The position numbers were made by a program, and so were the translations under genes. DNA of 34,718 nt. It comes from Deltaproteobacteria bacterium. GTDB lineage: Bacteria > Desulfobacterota > GWC2-55-46 > DRQE01. The stretch is taken from positions 1 through 34,718 of the forward strand of contig WGEY01000077.1 in the NCBI GenBank assembly GCA_015492495.1. Reading direction: 5' to 3'. The notes under the pieces were generated by a model that worked only from the letters and a program-made list of their open reading frames with translations, was not told the DNA's origin and searched no databases. Below, one piece after another: positions 1-9,516 of the stretch; position 1 is the stretch's first letter, and every line of letters begins with the position of its first letter.

Positions 1-274
1 CCCAAGAGCGCGTGGATATCGGCAAGCCCGCTAATGTGGCCGCAAGTACCGTTGTGCCTGCCCCTGCCGCCACCGAGACGAGAAAGGTCGGGTCGGATGC
101 GACAGTGGCCGGCACGAGGGACTTGCCGGAAAATGCGCTTACAAGCCCCTCGGCGAGGTAGACCGACGCCGCCGAGCCGGCAAGCGTTGTGACGGTGGCC
201 CATGCAAGCGCACCCCTGTAGCTCAGGGTGCGGCTTCTAAAGAGCGTTGCGAGAAAAAGGGTAACGGTGATCAT
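1..274 (-). CDS. Inorganic phosphate transporter, PiT family (partial, runs off window start; possibly degraded)
   Basis: Hand translation of the minus strand from ATG at 274: MITVTLFLATLFRSRTLSYRGALAWATVTTLAGSAASVYLAEGLVSAFSGKSLVPATVASDPTFLVSVAAGAGTTVLAATLAGLPIST...; resembles PiT permeases (SRTLSYRxALAWATVTT, GLPIST). Not in the ORF track because it has no stop inside the window. Confidence 0.65.
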   Translation of the reverse strand, partial: MITVTLFLATLFRSRTLSYRGALAWATVTTLAGSAASVYLAEGLVSAFSGKSLVPATVASDPTFLVSVAAGAGTTVLAATLAGLPISTRSW

Positions 275-454
275 AATCAGACAAGAATAGCATCCGGGAC
301 GGCGCTGTCAATGGTAAATACGTTTGTGCGGCGGTACCGGCGGCCGGGAGGTTACGGCAATGCGGGTCCTGATACCCGCCTGGGTGCTTTCTTCTCCAGG
401 CCGATTGGATATTTGAATTGTAAAACCCCCTGTTTTTTGATACTTTTTAATATT

Positions 455-1285
455 ATGCCGAATGATTTCCCCCTCCAGGTAAGGATTGAAAATACGAACC
501 TCTGCAACGCCTTTTGTACGATGTGCCCGCGCGAGCAGCTTACAAGGCCCAAGGGCACGATGAGCCTCGACTTCTTCAAGAAGATAGTGAAACAGCTTGC
601 CCGGGGCGGCACCAGGGAGCTTCATCTGCAGGGCTACGGCGAGCCTTTTCTCGATAAGACCATAATCGAGAAGATACGCGCGGCAAAGGATGCGGGCATA
701 CCCTATACATTCATGGTCACGAACGCCTCGCTCCTGAACGACAGGATAAGCAGGGAGCTACTCGAGTCCGGGCTGGACAAGCTGAAGATAAGCTTTTACG
801 GCGTTGACAGGGAAGGGTATGAAAAGGTGCACAACGGGCTGAGCTTTGACGAGGTCAAGCGGAACATCGAGAGGCTCCTGGAGCTCAAGAAGGCCATGGG
901 CACAAAGACCCCTGTCATAGACGTCAAGTACATAGGGAAGGTCTCCGAGTTCCTCGTCTTCATGCTCCAGTGGGGGCTCAAGGCGCGGATCTCCTATGCA
1001 AGGCTGCACAACTACGGCTACGGCAGGCGTTTCAACGCCCCCAAGGTGAAGAAAAGGAACAGGAAGTGCCCGATAGTGACCAGGCCGATCATGCAGGTTC
1101 TGTGGGACGGGCTCGTGGTTCCGTGCTGCTACGACTTCGACGGCAAGGTCATTCTGGGCAGGCTCGGGAATGAATCGGTATCCGATGTGTGGAACGGCGA
1201 GAAGTACAACAGGTTCAGGGAGATACACCGCAGGAGGGAGTACGAAAAGATCCCCATGTGCTACAACTGCGACAAGTTGCGGTAA
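455..1285 (+). CDS. Radical SAM protein with SPASM-like C-terminal Cys motif
   Basis: MPNDFPLQVRIENTNLCNAFCTMCPREQLTRPKGTM: CxxxCxxC radical SAM motif; C-terminal CPI...CCYDFDG...CYNCDK. The ORF track starts at 311, but the upstream residues look non-coding; ATG 455 is preferred. Confidence 0.85.
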   Translation: MPNDFPLQVRIENTNLCNAFCTMCPREQLTRPKGTMSLDFFKKIVKQLARGGTRELHLQGYGEPFLDKTIIEKIRAAKDAGIPYTFMVTNASLLNDRISRELLESGLDKLKISFYGVDREGYEKVHNGLSFDEVKRNIERLLELKKAMGTKTPVIDVKYIGKVSEFLVFMLQWGLKARISYARLHNYGYGRRFNAPKVKKRNRKCPIVTRPIMQVLWDGLVVPCCYDFDGKVILGRLGNESVSDVWNGEKYNRFREIHRRREYEKIPMCYNCDKLR

Positions 1286-2307
1286 TGTTTGAAGGTTTGA
1301 ACCTCCTCGTAATCAAATACAGTTCACTCGGTGACGTCATAAACGCCGTGCCGGCGGTGAGGCTCCTTAAGCGTAACTGCCCGGATTCCCGTATATACTG
1401 GCTGCTGAACAGGGAGTATGAGGGGCTGCTCTCGGGGGCCCGGTACATAGATGAGATCGTGGTCTACGGGGGAAGGGGCCTCGGTGCCACGCTCGACGTC
1501 GTCCGCAAGATACGTTCACTGAGGATAGACGTCGTTATTGACCTCCAGGGGCTCTTCAAGAGCGGACTCATAGGGTATCTCTCCGGTGCGCGCGAGAGGG
1601 TCTGTTTTCCACACACCAGGGAGTTCAGCTCCATCTTCTATACAAGGAGGCTCGGCCTCGAAAGGGGCTCCGGTGTCCATGCGGTGGTGGAGAACGCCTC
1701 GGTGGTTGAGGAGCTTGTGGATGGAAGAGCAGGCGCAACATACGAGTTCGATCTGCCGGTGGACGAGGCGGCAATAGAGCGCGCCGGTTGTATGGTAAAG
1801 GACGGGACCGGCGGGGACGGGCCACTGGTCGTAATAAGCCCCACCTCGAGGTGGGCAACCAAGCGGTGGGGCGCCGAGAGGTTTGCAAGGCTCGGTGACC
1901 TCCTTGCAGGAGACGGCGGGGCGCGTGTGGTCTTCACCGGGGCGGCCGGGGACTTGGACTACATAGAGGGGATCAGGGAGGGCATGAAAAACCCCGCCCT
2001 GAACCTTGCGGGGAAGACCGACATAAAGACCCTTGTCGCCGTTCTCAAGGCGGCGGACCTCGTCGTGAGCTGTGATTCGGGTCCCATGCACATTGCCTCG
2101 GCCGTGGGCACGCCCGTGGTCGCAATCTTCGGCCCCACCGACCCGGGTTACACCGGGCCGTTCGGTAGAAGATCGGTGGTCATAACATCCGGGGCCGAGT
2201 GCTCACCCTGCCGCAGGAGGAGGTGCGAGGATATGAGGTGTATGAAGGATATCCGGGTGGAAGAGGTATATGAGAAGGTCGTGAGGTCTCTGGAGGGTGA
2301 TGAATAG
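1285..2307 (+). CDS. Glycosyltransferase family 9 (LPS heptosyltransferase-like)
   Basis: MFEGLNLLVIKYSSLGDVINAVPAVRLLK ... VVSCDSGPMHIASAVGTPVVAIFGPTDP: GT9 motifs. ATG 1285 overlaps the upstream TAA; the first 32 codons of the ORF-track version are read-through of the upstream gene region. Confidence 0.9.
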   Translation: MFEGLNLLVIKYSSLGDVINAVPAVRLLKRNCPDSRIYWLLNREYEGLLSGARYIDEIVVYGGRGLGATLDVVRKIRSLRIDVVIDLQGLFKSGLIGYLSGARERVCFPHTREFSSIFYTRRLGLERGSGVHAVVENASVVEELVDGRAGATYEFDLPVDEAAIERAGCMVKDGTGGDGPLVVISPTSRWATKRWGAERFARLGDLLAGDGGARVVFTGAAGDLDYIEGIREGMKNPALNLAGKTDIKTLVAVLKAADLVVSCDSGPMHIASAVGTPVVAIFGPTDPGYTGPFGRRSVVITSGAECSPCRRRRCEDMRCMKDIRVEEVYEKVVRSLEGDE

Positions 2308-3202
2308 GCTTGTATACAGGACGGAGGTGGCGGCGGCAAGGAGCGTTCTGCCGCTGCTCGAAAGGTGTGGGGTCTTCCGGTTCCCGCGTACCGTGAGGAT
2401 AGAGTCCACGGACATATGCAATGCGAACTGTGTCACCTGCACGAGGGAGATCATGACGCGCCCCAAGGGTGTGATGGACATGGCCCTCTACAGGAAGATA
2501 GTGGACGAGTGCTCGCACTACAGGGTAAGCTCCATACACCTGCACAACTTCGGCGAGCCGCTCATAGACAAGGCCCTCTTCGAAAAGATACGGTATGCCT
2601 CGGCGAAGGGCATGAAGACCCGGCTTTTTTCAAACCTGTCGCTTCTGGACGAGGAGAAGGCCGCGATGCTCGTGCGCTCGGGTCTGAGCAGGATAAAGGT
2701 AAGCATAGATGGCAACTCAAGGGAGACCTTCGAGGCGATCCGAAGGGGGCTCAGCTTCGATAGGGTGGTGGAGAACCTTGAGGTGCTCATAGAGGCCAAG
2801 AAGAGGCTCGGCTCACGGACCCCCGAGATAGGGCTGGTATTCGTGGAGACAGATGAGAACCGTCACGAGAGGGAGGGTTTTCTCAAAAAATGGAAGGGCA
2901 GGGTGGACTCCATAGACATAAGCTCCTACCACAACTGGGCCGGCGGGCTCAGGGACTCGGACGGCAAAGACATGCGGGCCCTACCGTGTCTCAGGATCTG
3001 GCAGACCTTCACCATACTGTGGAACGGCGAGGTGGCGCTCTGCTGCATGGACTATGACGGCAGGGTCAAGCTCGGTAATGTCAGGGAGGATACCATCTAC
3101 GGGATATTCAATGGCCCGAGGCTCAACAGGATAAGGGAGTATCACCTAAGAGGCGCGTTTGAGAGAATACCCATATGCCTGAAGTGCGAGGCGAGGCGGT
3201 AG
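2297..3202 (+). CDS. Radical SAM protein with SPASM-like C-terminus (paralogue of 455-1285)
   Basis: VRIESTDICNANCVTCTREIMTRPKGVMDMALYRKIV closely parallels the first radical SAM; CCMDYDGRVKLGNV...CLKCEARR. Overlaps the preceding CDS by 11 bp. Confidence 0.85.
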   Translation: MMNRLVYRTEVAAARSVLPLLERCGVFRFPRTVRIESTDICNANCVTCTREIMTRPKGVMDMALYRKIVDECSHYRVSSIHLHNFGEPLIDKALFEKIRYASAKGMKTRLFSNLSLLDEEKAAMLVRSGLSRIKVSIDGNSRETFEAIRRGLSFDRVVENLEVLIEAKKRLGSRTPEIGLVFVETDENRHEREGFLKKWKGRVDSIDISSYHNWAGGLRDSDGKDMRALPCLRIWQTFTILWNGEVALCCMDYDGRVKLGNVREDTIYGIFNGPRLNRIREYHLRGAFERIPICLKCEARR

Positions 3203-3264
3203 CCCGCCTCGTAGCCCCGGGGCACGCCGGGCGGCTGATGGGTATCCTGCCGATCGGTGTGGAG

Positions 3265-3299
3265 CCGCAACCCCGTTACGGGGTCTGCGGTGTTTTTTT
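3265..3299 (+). terminator. Rho-independent terminator
   Basis: ccgca-accccg-tta-cggggt-c-tgcgg followed by tgttttttt: 11-bp GC-rich stem with one bulged base, TTA loop and T7 tract, shortly after the stop at 3202. Confidence 0.8.
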
Positions 3300-3484
3300 G
3301 CGGCGTGCGGACCGTGCCTCCCGGCGGGTCCTCCACGCAGTGAAACGTGACGTGCATGGATGCCCGGCCTGCACCTCCCCCGCATCACCGATGGGATCTG
3401 AAGCATTCCCTGCTCTCGTAACCAGTTGCAATTGTGTTGATTTCTGTGATAGATTAAATAATTAGGCATAAAAGTACCGGAACC

Positions 3485-4543
3485 ATGCACGGACATGAAG
3501 ACATAGAGAGGATACTCCTCAGGGTCCCGAACTGGATAGGGGATGCCGTCATGTCGCTCCCCGCCCTGGACGCGCTAAAGGGACACTTCCCTGAGGCCGA
3601 TATAACCGTATTGGCCAAGCCCAGGACGATGCCCTTTTACGGAAAGAACAACACGTCCGTGGCCGATGTCATAGAGTATGATTCAAAGGGCAGGCACTCG
3701 GGTATCGGCGGAAAGATGAGGCTTGCGGCCGAGCTCAAGCGTAGAAAGTTCCAGATGGCGGTGCTCTTTCAGAACGCCTTTGAAGCGGCCCTCTTGAGTT
3801 ACCTCGCGGCGATACCGGAAAGGGTCGGATATGCCAGGGACTTAAGGACCCCGCTCCTAACGAGACCCGTTGAGTTCACCGAGGAGATAGGCCGCAGGCA
3901 CCAGGTGTTCTACTACCTGAACATAATCAGGGAACTCGGTGCGGATGTGCCGATGGAGGAGTACCCGCTTCCCAGAATCCGCGTCGGTGAAGACGAGCTC
4001 GGCAGGGCCTGTGGGATACTGAGGGAGAACGGCGTGGATCCTGGAAGGGACCTCGTTATAGGAGTGGCGCCCGGGGCAAGCTACGGACCCGCCAAGAGGT
4101 GGTCCACGGAGGGGTTCAAGGAGGTCCTGGAGGCCCTTTCAAAGGAGCTCGACGCCACAACCGTGATATTCGGCGGAGGGGATGACGTCGAGATATGCGC
4201 CGCACTCTCCGTGAGCCTTGGTTCTCGGCACGTCAACCTTGCCGGGAGGACGACGCTCAGGGAGTTCATCGCGCTTGCGAGCATGGCGAGGCTCTTCTTA
4301 ACCAACGATTCGGGGCCCATGCACGTCGCCGCAGCACTCGGTGTTCCGACGGTCGCGGTCTTCGGCTCTACAGAGCCGGCGCTTACCGGACCGCTCGGCC
4401 CGAGGGTGCGGGTGGTGAGAAGGAAGGTGGACTGCAGCCCCTGTTTCAAAAGGGAGTGCCCCTACGGCCATTACAACTGCATGACAGGGGTGACGCCCGC
4501 GGATGTGCATGGAGCGGCGGTCGAGATGCTCGAGGTGGTGTGA
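3485..4543 (+). CDS. waaF: Lipopolysaccharide heptosyltransferase II (GT9)
   Basis: ILLRVPNWIGDAVMSLPALDALK ... FLTNDSGPMHVAAALGVPTVAVFGSTEPALTGPLG ... CSPCFKRECPYGHYNCM: WaaF-type motifs. Confidence 0.88.
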   Translation: MHGHEDIERILLRVPNWIGDAVMSLPALDALKGHFPEADITVLAKPRTMPFYGKNNTSVADVIEYDSKGRHSGIGGKMRLAAELKRRKFQMAVLFQNAFEAALLSYLAAIPERVGYARDLRTPLLTRPVEFTEEIGRRHQVFYYLNIIRELGADVPMEEYPLPRIRVGEDELGRACGILRENGVDPGRDLVIGVAPGASYGPAKRWSTEGFKEVLEALSKELDATTVIFGGGDDVEICAALSVSLGSRHVNLAGRTTLREFIALASMARLFLTNDSGPMHVAAALGVPTVAVFGSTEPALTGPLGPRVRVVRRKVDCSPCFKRECPYGHYNCMTGVTPADVHGAAVEMLEVV

Positions 4544-4547
4544 CGGT

Positions 4548-5093
4548 ATGGTACGGGCCGTGGTCTACCTCGACAGGGACGGTACGATAAACGAGGATGT
4601 GGGCTACATCGGGGATCCGGACCGCATAAGGCTCCTTGAAGGCGCTGCTCGTGCCATAAGAAGACTCAACACCGAGGGCGTAAAGGTCATTGTCATAACC
4701 AATCAGTCCGGCGTTGCAAGGGGATTTTACACCGAAGACGAGCTCGACGAGGTCAACAGGAGACTGGTCGGGCTCCTCGAGGCCGAGGGGGCGCACCTCG
4801 ACGGGGTGTACTACTGCCCACACCACCCGGACGACGGGTGCGGCTGCAGGAAGCCGGAGGCCGGTCTTGTAAAGAAGGCCGCTGCCGAGCACGGGCTTTC
4901 GGCCCTGCGCTCATATGTGGTGGGAGACAAGGCGTCAGATATCGAACTGGCCGCCAATATAGGCGCAGAGGGGATACTGGTGCTGACCGGCATGGGAAAA
5001 GGCCAGCTCGAAGGGCTTCGCCGCCGGCCTGCGTTCATCGCCAGGGACCTCGGGGAGGCCGTGGACTGGATAGTGAATGACCTTGAAGAATGA
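4548..5093 (+). CDS. gmhB: D-glycero-beta-D-manno-heptose 1,7-bisphosphate 7-phosphatase (HAD family)
   Basis: MVRAVVYLDRDGTINEDVGYIGDPDRIRLLEGAARAIRRLN...VITNQSGVARG...CPHHPDDGCGCRKP...VGDKASDIELA. Start at ATG 4548 rather than 4503. Confidence 0.9.
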   Translation: MVRAVVYLDRDGTINEDVGYIGDPDRIRLLEGAARAIRRLNTEGVKVIVITNQSGVARGFYTEDELDEVNRRLVGLLEAEGAHLDGVYYCPHHPDDGCGCRKPEAGLVKKAAAEHGLSALRSYVVGDKASDIELAANIGAEGILVLTGMGKGQLEGLRRRPAFIARDLGEAVDWIVNDLEE

Positions 5094-5189
5094 GGGGCGG
5101 TCCGGGCGCAGCCGGCCCCTTTTGGCGCGGGGCCTTGGCGCTCCGATCGCTTTAGAACGACCGACGAATATATCCAAGGAGGTTTTTGT

Positions 5190-6176
5190 TTGCCAGATTC
5201 CGTATCCATAGTGATACCCGTTTACAATGAGAGGGAGAGCCTTCCCGTACTTTACAGCTCCATAAAGAAGGTGATGGACGACCTTGAAAACCCCTATGAG
5301 ATCGTCTTCGTGGACGACGGGAGCAGGGACGGTTCGCTGGAGATACTCGAGGAGATACAGGCCAGCGACGAAAACGTCGTGGTCGTCTCGTTCAGGAAGA
5401 ACTTCGGTCAGACCGCAGCCATGGCCGCCGGGTTCGAGTACTCAAAGGGGGATGTGGTCGTTACGATGGACGCGGACCTGCAGAACGACCCGGCTGACAT
5501 ACCGATGCTTCTTGAGAAGATAAAGGGGCGTGACATAGTAAGCGGGTGGAGGAAGAACAGGAAGGATCCGTTTCTTTCAAGGAGGCTCCCTTCGATGATG
5601 GCCAACTGGCTGATATCGTTCGTGACCGGTGTTAAGCTCCACGACTACGGCTGTACGCTGAAGGCATACAGAAGGGATGTCATAAGGAACATCAAGCTGT
5701 ACGGCGAGATGCACCGTTTCATTCCGGCGATTGCGAGCTGGGTCGGTGCGGAGATCGTGGAGGTCGAGACCCGCCACCATCCCCGGCGTTACGGGACATC
5801 GAAGTACGGCATATCCAGGACCATAAGGGTGGTCCTGGACCTGATAACGGTCAAGTTTCTGCAGAGTTTTTCGACGCGCCCCATCCATGCCTTCGGCCCC
5901 CCGGGGCTCGTCATGGCCGGGGTTGGCTTTCTGATATCGTTGTATCTAAGCTATGAAAAGTTCGTGCTCGGCGAATCCATCGGCACAAGGCCGCTGCTTC
6001 TGTTGGGGGTGCTCCTCATCATACTCGGGGTGCAGATCATAGTCATGGGGCTTCTCGGTGAGATGCTGGCAAGGGTCTACCACGAGTCTCAGGACAAACC
6101 CATCTTTGTCGTAAAGAAGGTGCTCGGCTCTTCGGCCGACATCTCCGGGGGGTACAGGGCCGGCGGCAAACCATAA
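5190..6176 (+). CDS. Glycosyltransferase family 2 with C-terminal TM helices (polyprenyl-phosphate sugar transferase-like)
   Basis: SVSIVIPVYNERESLPVLYSSIKK...VFVDDGSRDGS...MDADLQNDP; two hydrophobic C-terminal segments. TTG start with aaggagg upstream. Confidence 0.85.
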   Translation: MPDSVSIVIPVYNERESLPVLYSSIKKVMDDLENPYEIVFVDDGSRDGSLEILEEIQASDENVVVVSFRKNFGQTAAMAAGFEYSKGDVVVTMDADLQNDPADIPMLLEKIKGRDIVSGWRKNRKDPFLSRRLPSMMANWLISFVTGVKLHDYGCTLKAYRRDVIRNIKLYGEMHRFIPAIASWVGAEIVEVETRHHPRRYGTSKYGISRTIRVVLDLITVKFLQSFSTRPIHAFGPPGLVMAGVGFLISLYLSYEKFVLGESIGTRPLLLLGVLLIILGVQIIVMGLLGEMLARVYHESQDKPIFVVKKVLGSSADISGGYRAGGKP

Positions 6177-6183
6177 GGGGCAG

Positions 6184-7179
6184 ATGTCGAAAAGATGGGG
6201 CATGCCCATACTGAAGGTTGCGGTAAGCGCCGCACTCCTGTACATCCTCTTCAGCAAGGTGGATGCACGCCTGGTATGGGACTCGGTATCCTCTGTGGGC
6301 GCAGGCTGGATCGTCTCCGCGGCGCTCTTGTTCGCGGCGCTGCAGTGCATATCGACCTACCGCTGGTCGATAGTATTGGGGAGGGACGTCCATGTGCCGT
6401 ATCCGAGGCTCCTTTCGATGTACTTTGTCGGCATGTTCTTCAACAGCTTCCTGCCCACGATAGTGGGCGGTGACGTTGTAAAGGGGTACTACCTGTACAG
6501 GGAGACCGGGAGGGGAGGGGCGGCCTTCGCCTCTATCCTCATGGACAGGTACTCGGGCTTCGCGGCGCTCATGACCATAACCTTCGTCGCCCTGCTCATA
6601 GGAGGCGGGGCGGTCCATGCAACCGGCGGTACGGGGCTTGTGGTCGTGTTTGCGGCACTTGTCGGTGGGTTCCTCGGAGCGAGCCTTTTTTTGTGGTTTG
6701 AAAGGCTGCATCAATGGCTCGTAAGTGCCCTGTCAGGGATACGCCTCATGGGGCTCAACGAGAAGGTGGACGCCTTCTACAGGACCTTCACGGGCTACCG
6801 GCAGAGCCCCTCCATGCTCGTAGGCGTCTTCCTCATCTCCCTCGCCATCCAGTGCGGCGTGATCACCGGCTACTTCATGCTCGGCAGGGGCATGGGGGTG
6901 GGCGTGCCGATTGGTTACTTCTTTCTCTTCGTGCCGCTTGCAACGACCGCCTCCATGATCCCGCTCTCGCTCTCCGGGCTCGGCATAAGGGAGGGGGTCT
7001 TCGTGTTCCTGTTTTCCAGGGTGGGCATGGACCGCGAGGATGCGCTGGCCCTGAGCCTTCTCTGGTTTCTTGTTACGGTCGTCGTGAGCTTGCCCGGTGC
7101 GGTGGAGTACATAAGAAGGGGGCCCCCAGGAGATGTGCCGGCGGATAGCAACGGGGATCATCACAAGCGAAAAAATTGA
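6184..7179 (+). CDS. Lysylphosphatidylglycerol synthase TM-region / flippase-like integral membrane protein
   Basis: Multiple hydrophobic helices; STYRWSIVLGRD...FFNSFLPTIVGGDVVKGYYL typical of the LPG_synthase_TM family. Confidence 0.8.
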   Translation: MSKRWGMPILKVAVSAALLYILFSKVDARLVWDSVSSVGAGWIVSAALLFAALQCISTYRWSIVLGRDVHVPYPRLLSMYFVGMFFNSFLPTIVGGDVVKGYYLYRETGRGGAAFASILMDRYSGFAALMTITFVALLIGGGAVHATGGTGLVVVFAALVGGFLGASLFLWFERLHQWLVSALSGIRLMGLNEKVDAFYRTFTGYRQSPSMLVGVFLISLAIQCGVITGYFMLGRGMGVGVPIGYFFLFVPLATTASMIPLSLSGLGIREGVFVFLFSRVGMDREDALALSLLWFLVTVVVSLPGAVEYIRRGPPGDVPADSNGDHHKRKN

Positions 7180-7189
7180 GGAGGTCTTT

Positions 7190-7363
7190 ATGGCTTTAGA
7201 CAGTGAGCTTCTATCAATCCTTGCCTGTCCGGGATGCAAGGGAAAGGTGCGTCTGGGCGACGAAGGGGACGGGATCATCTGCGACAGGTGCCGGCTCCTT
7301 TTTCCCATAAGGGACGGCATCCCTACCATGCTCGTTGACGAGGCCATAAGGCTCGATGACTGA
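7190..7363 (+). CDS. Trm112-like / YcaR-type small zinc-binding protein
   Basis: MALDSELLSILACPGCKGKVRL...IICDRCRLLFPIRDGIPTMLVDEA; gaggt Shine-Dalgarno-like sequence before ATG 7190. Confidence 0.88.
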   Translation: MALDSELLSILACPGCKGKVRLGDEGDGIICDRCRLLFPIRDGIPTMLVDEAIRLDD

Positions 7364-7391
7364 GTACGGCCGTATGTGAGCTGGAGACACA

Positions 7392-8273
7392 GTGGACTTT
7401 GCGGCTTATATCGTCTTCAAGGGTTTCGTATGGTTCGTGAACCTCCTGCCTCTTCACGCTTCGCTCGGGCTCGGAAGCCTCATTGGGTCCGTTGCATTCA
7501 GGCTCGGCGGAAAGAGGAGGCGCAGGGTGGTCGAGTCGATCCTCAGGGCCTTTGGCGGTGACAAGTCCGAAGAGGAGGCCACGGCCATAGCCGCATCCAT
7601 GTACCGTAACCTCGGCATGTCGCTCGTGGAGTTCGCGAGGTTCAGCAGGCTCGACGAGGGATATGTCGAAAGGTACGTAAGCTTCGATGGCCTCGAGCGG
7701 ATCGACACGGCGCTTGAGAAGGGAAAGGGGGTCGTCCTTCTTGCCGCACACTTCGGCAACTGGGAGCTCCTGAGCGCCGCGCTGGCGTTGAAGGGGTACA
7801 GGCTAAGCGCCGTGGCAAGGCCCCTGGACAACCGGTATATCAACGCCTGCACCGAAGGGTTCAGAACCGCATTCGGCAACGAGATCATAGAGAAGAAGAA
7901 TGCCCTCAGAAAGATGATGGAGCTTCTGAGGCGTAACGGCATCCTCGGCATCCTGCTCGACCAGCGCTCGTCGAGAAAAGAAGGGGTGATGGTTCGTTTC
8001 TTCAACATCCCGGCCCCCACGAGCAAGGGGCTCGCCGCGGTCGTTGCAAAGACCGGCTCCGAGGTCCTTCCCGTATACATCCACAGGGTGGAGGGGCCCA
8101 GGCACAGGGTGGTCTGCTCGCCCCCCATCGAGCTTGTCCGCAGCGGTGACAGGCAGAGCGACATAAGGGAAAACACGCAGAGGTTCACCGCGGCGATAGA
8201 GGAGTTCATAAGGAGGCATCCGGACCAGTGGTTCTGGTTCCACTCGAGGTGGGAGAGGAGGAAGAAGGCATGA
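7392..8273 (+). CDS. Lysophospholipid/lipid A acyltransferase family (LpxL/HtrB-like)
   Basis: AAHFGNWELLSAALALKGYRLSAVARPLDN...LLDQRSSRKEGVMVRFFNIPAPTSKG: HxxxxE acyltransferase motif with LpxL-like context. GTG start. Confidence 0.88.
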   Translation: MDFAAYIVFKGFVWFVNLLPLHASLGLGSLIGSVAFRLGGKRRRRVVESILRAFGGDKSEEEATAIAASMYRNLGMSLVEFARFSRLDEGYVERYVSFDGLERIDTALEKGKGVVLLAAHFGNWELLSAALALKGYRLSAVARPLDNRYINACTEGFRTAFGNEIIEKKNALRKMMELLRRNGILGILLDQRSSRKEGVMVRFFNIPAPTSKGLAAVVAKTGSEVLPVYIHRVEGPRHRVVCSPPIELVRSGDRQSDIRENTQRFTAAIEEFIRRHPDQWFWFHSRWERRKKA

Positions 8274-8328
8274 GACGGCAGGCCCCTGCTCCGATGGTCG
8301 CCGGGTGTGCGCCGTGGTGCTTCGAGCA

Positions 8329-9516
8329 ATGAAGATAGCGCTTGTAGGCAGAGGTTTTTCAACGTCATGGGGAGGGGCCGAGAGGTTCGGATTGACGCTT
8401 GCCAGGGCCCTGGAGGAGGCCGGCCATTGCGTGGAGGTCTACGCAGGGCGGGTGGAAGGGGGCGGTGCATCCGGGTTCACGATAAACAGGGTGCCTGTTG
8501 TGACAGTGTCCTCTGCGCTCAGGCTTTTGAGCTTCAACAGGAATGTAAGGAGGATGCTCGATAAAGGGGACCACGACGTCGTGCTCGGGCTCTGCCAGTT
8601 CTTCCCGCTCGACATATACAGGGCCGGCGGCGGTGTTTACGCTCACTGGATGAGGCTCAGGTACGCCAACCCCCTCGTGCGGGCGGCGAAGTACGTGACC
8701 TCACCCGTGCACATAGCCATGCGCTGGCTGGAAAAAAAGATCATGGAGCCCGGAAACCACCGCTTTGTCGTTGCGAACTCGAGGCTCGTCAAGGAACACC
8801 TCAAAGAAGACTTCGACCTCGATGACTCTGACATAAGGGTCATATACAACGGCATCGACCACGCACTCTTCAATCCCGGCGCAAGAAGCCACAGGGATAA
8901 GGTGAGGAAGCGGCTCGGTGTTGGAAAGAACGACCTGCTTCTGCTCTTCGTGTCGAACAACTGGAAGAGGAAGGGGCTCGGTACGATAATAAGGGCGCTG
9001 GCTCCCGGAGGCGGCTTCAGGGCGGTCGTGGTCGGAAGGGGCAGGCAGAGGGGGTTTTCGAGGGCCATAGAGGCTTCGGGCCTCGATGAGGGAAGGGTGA
9101 TATTTGCCGGAACCACGGACAGGGTGGAGGAGTTCTACGGTGCCGCCGATGCCTTCGTCCTTCCCACGCAGTATGACCCCTGCAGTAACGCGTGCCTAGA
9201 GGCCATGGCATGCGCACTTCCCGTCATCACGACGGATACGAACGGTGCCTCCGAGTTCATAGAGCACGGAAAAAACGGCTTCGTGCTCCACGACTGGGCC
9301 GACCATGAAGCGCTCAGGGGATTCCTCCATGAACTCGAGGTCAGGGAAAGGAGGGAGCTCATGGGCCGGAGGGCGCACGAGGCGGTAAGGGGGCTCACGG
9401 TGGAAAGGACTATGAGGGAGTTCGTGGAGGTCTGCGAGGCCGCAATCGAGCTTGGAGGAGGCCGGAGCGCACACGCCGGTGTTGCGGAGCATTCGGGTCT
9501 TGAGACAGGACGATGA
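8329..9516 (+). CDS. Glycosyltransferase family 4 (WaaG-like)
   Basis: MKIALVGRGFSTSWGGAERFGLTLARALEEAGH...VIYNGIDHALFNPG...FVLPTQYDPCSNACLEAMACALPVITTDTNGASE. Confidence 0.9.
   Translation: MKIALVGRGFSTSWGGAERFGLTLARALEEAGHCVEVYAGRVEGGGASGFTINRVPVVTVSSALRLLSFNRNVRRMLDKGDHDVVLGLCQFFPLDIYRAGGGVYAHWMRLRYANPLVRAAKYVTSPVHIAMRWLEKKIMEPGNHRFVVANSRLVKEHLKEDFDLDDSDIRVIYNGIDHALFNPGARSHRDKVRKRLGVGKNDLLLLFVSNNWKRKGLGTIIRALAPGGGFRAVVVGRGRQRGFSRAIEASGLDEGRVIFAGTTDRVEEFYGAADAFVLPTQYDPCSNACLEAMACALPVITTDTNGASEFIEHGKNGFVLHDWADHEALRGFLHELEVRERRELMGRRAHEAVRGLTVERTMREFVEVCEAAIELGGGRSAHAGVAEHSGLETGR

Noticed and set aside
758-1228. Antisense ORFs such as 758-1228, 1516-2091, 6043-6714, 31771-32571
   Set aside because: Shadow ORFs opposite well-supported genes in GC-rich DNA; no recognisable motifs.
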